A DNA stretch of 64,000 nucleotides from Oceanicola sp. (GTDB lineage Bacteria > Pseudomonadota > Alphaproteobacteria > Rhodobacterales > Rhodobacteraceae). The stretch lies in assembly GCA_017792405.1 (NCBI GenBank), contig CP051231.1, positions 2,612,062 through 2,676,061 of the forward strand, given 5' to 3'. This document shows positions 61,572 to 64,000 of the stretch, piece after piece. Below the pieces are notes generated by a model. It did no database searches, was not told the DNA's origin, and saw only the letters and a program-made list of their open reading frames with translations. The position numbers were made by a program, and so were the translations under genes. The stretch's first letter is position 1, and each line of letters opens with the position of its first letter.

Positions 61572-62357
61572 GTGAACGAAAACCAGACCGGTCAGCGTCA
61601 AGAGCGCGAGCACAAACACCATCGCACAATCGACCGTGTGATCCGCGTGCTGGAAGAGGTCGTGTTCAGCCCTGGTGCGACCTTTGGCGATCTCAGCCGC
61701 AAGTTGGACGTGCCGAAGAGCACACTGCACGGGTTCGTCGAGGGTCTCCTTGCCGCCGGTTGGCTGCACGAACACAGCGAGCAAAACCAAAACCGGCTCT
61801 ATCTCGGACCAGCTGTTCATGGCTTGATCGTATCGAGCGGACAGGTGCGCGCTGGACAGATAACCAACGGAGATTTGCACGAACTCCAGCGCAAGGTGGG
61901 AACCGAGGTCTACCTTGGGGTGCTCGTGGGGGATAGCCTGATCTACATCGCCGAGGCTGGCGGCGATCCGGTTGGCAGTTTTCATAGCCGCACCTACCTG
62001 CGGCGCAAGGCACTGCGTTCCGCCGGCGGCAAGGCGCTGTTGGCGACCCGCACCGACAGCGATATCGAGCGGTTCCTGCGCCGGCGCCCGTCGGAGGAAG
62101 CCGACGCGGTAAACGCGTTTGTCGATGAGGTCTCGCGGATCCGGCAGACCGGGCTGGCCACCAACTTCACCCAGGACGGGCGGCGCTTTGCCGTGGCGGC
62201 CACGGTGCTTGATCCGACGGGAAAGGCGATTGCCTCGATCACGGCGGTCGGTCCCACCGACCAAGTGCAACCCCGGCAGGAAGAGATCGGCAAGGAGGTT
62301 CTCGCGCACCTCCAAAAGTGGCGCGAGCGCTCCGTCACCGCCCGCGAGGCGATCTGA
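61572..62357 (+). CDS. IclR-family transcriptional regulator
   Basis: The 261-residue protein has an N-terminal winged helix (about 18-80: RTIDRVIRVLEEVVFSPGATFGDLSRKLDVPKSTLHGFVE, read in two parts) and an IclR effector-binding domain (about 90-255: LHELQRKVGTEVYLGVL, LRRKALRSAGGKALLAT, GLATNFTQDGRRFAVAATVLD). The start is GTG 61572 with AGGGAAG 5 nt upstream. It likely controls the divergent dehydratase-ligase operon, and perhaps the converging alcohol dehydrogenase, in response to a pathway intermediate. Confidence 0.88.
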   Translation: MNENQTGQRQEREHKHHRTIDRVIRVLEEVVFSPGATFGDLSRKLDVPKSTLHGFVEGLLAAGWLHEHSEQNQNRLYLGPAVHGLIVSSGQVRAGQITNGDLHELQRKVGTEVYLGVLVGDSLIYIAEAGGDPVGSFHSRTYLRRKALRSAGGKALLATRTDSDIERFLRRRPSEEADAVNAFVDEVSRIRQTGLATNFTQDGRRFAVAATVLDPTGKAIASITAVGPTDQVQPRQEEIGKEVLAHLQKWRERSVTAREAI

Positions 62358-62367
62358 GAGACCGCCC

Positions 62368-63528
62368 TTACCAGGCGGCCTTCAGCACCGAGAGTAGCTC
62401 ATCCGGTTTGGTCACGGGGCGTGGATTCCCTCCGAGGAACCAGTCGTCCATGCCGCGCTCGGCCGCCTCGGATAGGCCGGCCTCCGGTATGCCGAGATCC
62501 TGCAGGCGGGACGGAATACCGAGCGACGCATAGAGGGTGGAGAGTGCGTCGATGACCCCTCCCGCGCCACCTGACGCCACACCCAGCGCCCGCGCCAGCT
62601 TGGCAATCCCACTTGCGCCCTCGGCCTCGTTGAACCGCAGTGCCTGTGGCATCAGGGTCGATTTCACCATCCCGTTGTCGACCTGGAAGGCCGCGCCAAG
62701 CGCGTGGCCGAGCACGGTTGCGATCCCGGCACCGGTGTGATCGCTGCCGCGACCCGAGAGCACCGCGGCCAGCATCAGTTCGACCCGCAGGTCGGGGCCA
62801 TCTTCGGACGGCAGCCGCGACAGCGTTTCGACCAGCATGTGAATGCCGTGCAGCAATTGCGCGTCGGCCAGAGGGTTGCCTCGATGCGACAGCACGCCCT
62901 CGATGGCGAGGGAGAGGGCGTCGAGTGCGGAACCCACGGCAAGGCCCTGTGGCGCCGACATCATCATATCGGGATCGATGAACAGGGCTTGCGAACGCGT
63001 CTTCGGGTCGAACAGGGCCAGTCGCTGGTCGGTCTCCGGATTATGCACCGCGCTGCCGGCCTTCACGAAGGCGGTGCTGGGCGTGGTCGGGATCGCGAAG
63101 ACCGGCAGTTTGGGTGCATCGAGCCGCGGGCTGATCATCTTGCCATCGGGGCCGACACGCGTAGCCAGCGCCTCCGGCGGCTGCTGCTCGCAGAACACGA
63201 TGTTTGCCGCACGCGCTGTGACAACGGCCGATCCGCCGCCGAGCGCGATGACGGCATCGGCATTGGCCTGCTTCAGAAGAGTTGCGGCTGCGACAACGCT
63301 GGGCACCGGGCTGTGGGCGCGGACTTCCGAGAAGATGCCAGCCAGCCGGTTACCTAGCGTGTCACGCAGGGTTTCGATCAGCGGGCCTTGCGACATCGTG
63401 CGACCACATAGGATTACCGCGCGGGCGCAGCCGATGCGATCCAGCTCCTTGCCCAGCCGACTGAGGCACGATGCCCCGGCGTGCAGCCTGATGCCGGGGT
63501 CGATAAACTGAAGTTGCCGGGATGCCAT
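62368..63528 (-). CDS. Iron-containing alcohol dehydrogenase-like protein with altered metal site
   Basis: The 386-residue protein has the group III ADH fold: an NAD-binding GGGSAVVTARAANI loop, then PTTPSTAF and an all-helical C-terminal domain. In typical members the metal is held by D-A-L-T-H, a second His, and P-H-G. Here the corresponding segments read DALSLAIE (His replaced), LGHALGA (His kept) and VDNGM (His replaced by Asn). Two of four metal ligands therefore appear lost, although the rest of the fold is intact. It may use a different metal geometry or have lost dehydrogenase activity. ATG 63528 has AGGAG upstream. An upstream ATG at 63573 adds 15 non-conserved residues. Confidence 0.78.
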   Translation of the reverse strand: MASRQLQFIDPGIRLHAGASCLSRLGKELDRIGCARAVILCGRTMSQGPLIETLRDTLGNRLAGIFSEVRAHSPVPSVVAAATLLKQANADAVIALGGGSAVVTARAANIVFCEQQPPEALATRVGPDGKMISPRLDAPKLPVFAIPTTPSTAFVKAGSAVHNPETDQRLALFDPKTRSQALFIDPDMMMSAPQGLAVGSALDALSLAIEGVLSHRGNPLADAQLLHGIHMLVETLSRLPSEDGPDLRVELMLAAVLSGRGSDHTGAGIATVLGHALGAAFQVDNGMVKSTLMPQALRFNEAEGASGIAKLARALGVASGGAGGVIDALSTLYASLGIPSRLQDLGIPEAGLSEAAERGMDDWFLGGNPRPVTKPDELLSVLKAAW

Positions 63529-63634
63529 CAAGACACTCCTCCATCCGCCCTGCGCCGCCTGCAAGGCGCTCATGCGGGAGCCGTCCAGGCGATCTTATCG
63601 AGGCTGTGGGGTAGCGCGCCTGGCGGTTCATGTC

Positions 63635-63650
63635 AATCATATGGATGATT
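63635..63650. promoter_or_regulatory. Palindrome in the divergent ADH / MFS promoter
   Basis: AATCAT-ATGG-ATGATT is a perfect 6-bp inverted repeat next to an AT tract (TTAATTAATTT). It lies between the divergent starts 63528 and 63759. A GntR- or IclR-type regulator would be a natural binder. No third regulator gene is visible in the window. Confidence 0.45.
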
Positions 63651-63758
63651 TAATTAATTTGACGAAGCGGCCCTTCGATTGTATGCAACGGGAACCACGC
63701 AATGCCCGAGGCCACGGCCGGGCGAGCCGCGCAGCGCTGAAAGCGACCGGAGTCATCC

Positions 63759-64000
63759 ATGCCCAAGGCCACAGGCCCGATCCATGCCCTCGGGAACCGG
63801 CAGTTTCGCACCATATGGATTGCCGCCCTGCTGTCGAACGTCGGCGCGCTGATCCACATCGTTGCCGCAGCCTGGTGGATGACGCTGGTGTCGGCCTCGG
63901 ACACGATGGTGGCGTTGGTCCAGTCCGCAATCACCCTGCCGGTCATGGTCATGTCGCTGGTGGCGGGGGCGCTGGCCGACAGCTACGACCGGCGCCGGAT
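63759..64000 (+). CDS. MFS transporter, N-terminal part (cut by window end)
   Basis: The frame is open to the window edge and gives the first 80 residues. After a short cytoplasmic start (MPKATGPIHALGNRQFRTI), two membrane helices follow: WIAALLSNVGALIHIVAAAWWM and ALVQSAITLPVMVMSLVAGALADSYDRRR, the latter ending in the G-x-x-x-D-R-x-x-R motif between helices 2 and 3. It resembles the DUF894/enterobactin-exporter-type MFS proteins. The substrate is unknown. Confidence 0.75.
   Translation, partial: MPKATGPIHALGNRQFRTIWIAALLSNVGALIHIVAAAWWMTLVSASDTMVALVQSAITLPVMVMSLVAGALADSYDRRR

Overview
The window is GC-rich DNA (roughly two-thirds G+C by eye) with the gene content of an alphaproteobacterium, most likely a marine Rhodobacteraceae (Roseobacter-type) member. 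The pointers are a TAXI-type TRAP transporter, a PQQ alcohol dehydrogenase cluster, a fused WecG/sugar-transferase EPS locus and a type I-C CRISPR remnant. This taxonomic placement is inference from gene content, not from a marker gene.

Layout. (1) 0-9.8 kb: tRNA-Ala(GGC), then a periplasmic alcohol-oxidation cluster. It holds a NosR-like flavinylated polyferredoxin with its ApbE flavin transferase, two periplasmic binding proteins, a PedF-type cytochrome c, a beta-propeller protein, a Sel1-repeat protein and a lanthanide-signature PQQ alcohol dehydrogenase. (2) 9.9-18.2 kb: a Na+/H+ antiporter with a cyclic-nucleotide-binding domain, then a TRAP-TAXI transporter divergent from a MarR regulator-sulfatase operon, with an inverted repeat between them. 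(3) 18.3-34 kb: an exopolysaccharide (Wzx/Wzy-type) locus with polymerase/ligase, chain-length protein, response regulator, WecG-WcaJ fusion, GalU, a periplasmic Mo-domain-like protein plus hybrid kinase, Wza, flippase and three glycosyltransferases. A recurrent CTATCC-N4-GGATAG palindrome sits in its intergenic regions. A small lower-GC pair of CxxC proteins is embedded in it.

(4) 34.2-49.6 kb: a two-gene operon encoding a 4018-residue repeat protein and a roughly 1126-residue outer-membrane barrel. (5) 49.7-58.4 kb: an accessory island. It has a P4-type integrase, a tightly overlapping four-gene membrane operon, a truncated cas1, cas2 and a decaying type I-C CRISPR array. (6) 58.5-64 kb: a catabolic cluster with acyl-CoA ligase, MaoC/FAS1-like dehydratase, IclR regulator, iron-ADH-like protein and a truncated MFS transporter.

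The strongest candidate for an undescribed system is the operon at 51626-56840. It pairs a MotA/TolQ/ExbB-like channel protein with a long coiled-coil tail and a MotB/ZorB-like OmpA-domain protein that carries an intact staphylococcal-nuclease domain at its C terminus. Two further membrane proteins, one with a 4-TM/coiled-coil layout and one with a periplasmic von Willebrand-like domain, complete it. The layout recalls Zorya anti-phage systems, but the predicted nuclease is periplasmic and fused to the stator-like subunit. The second candidate is the giant repeat protein and its barrel partner.
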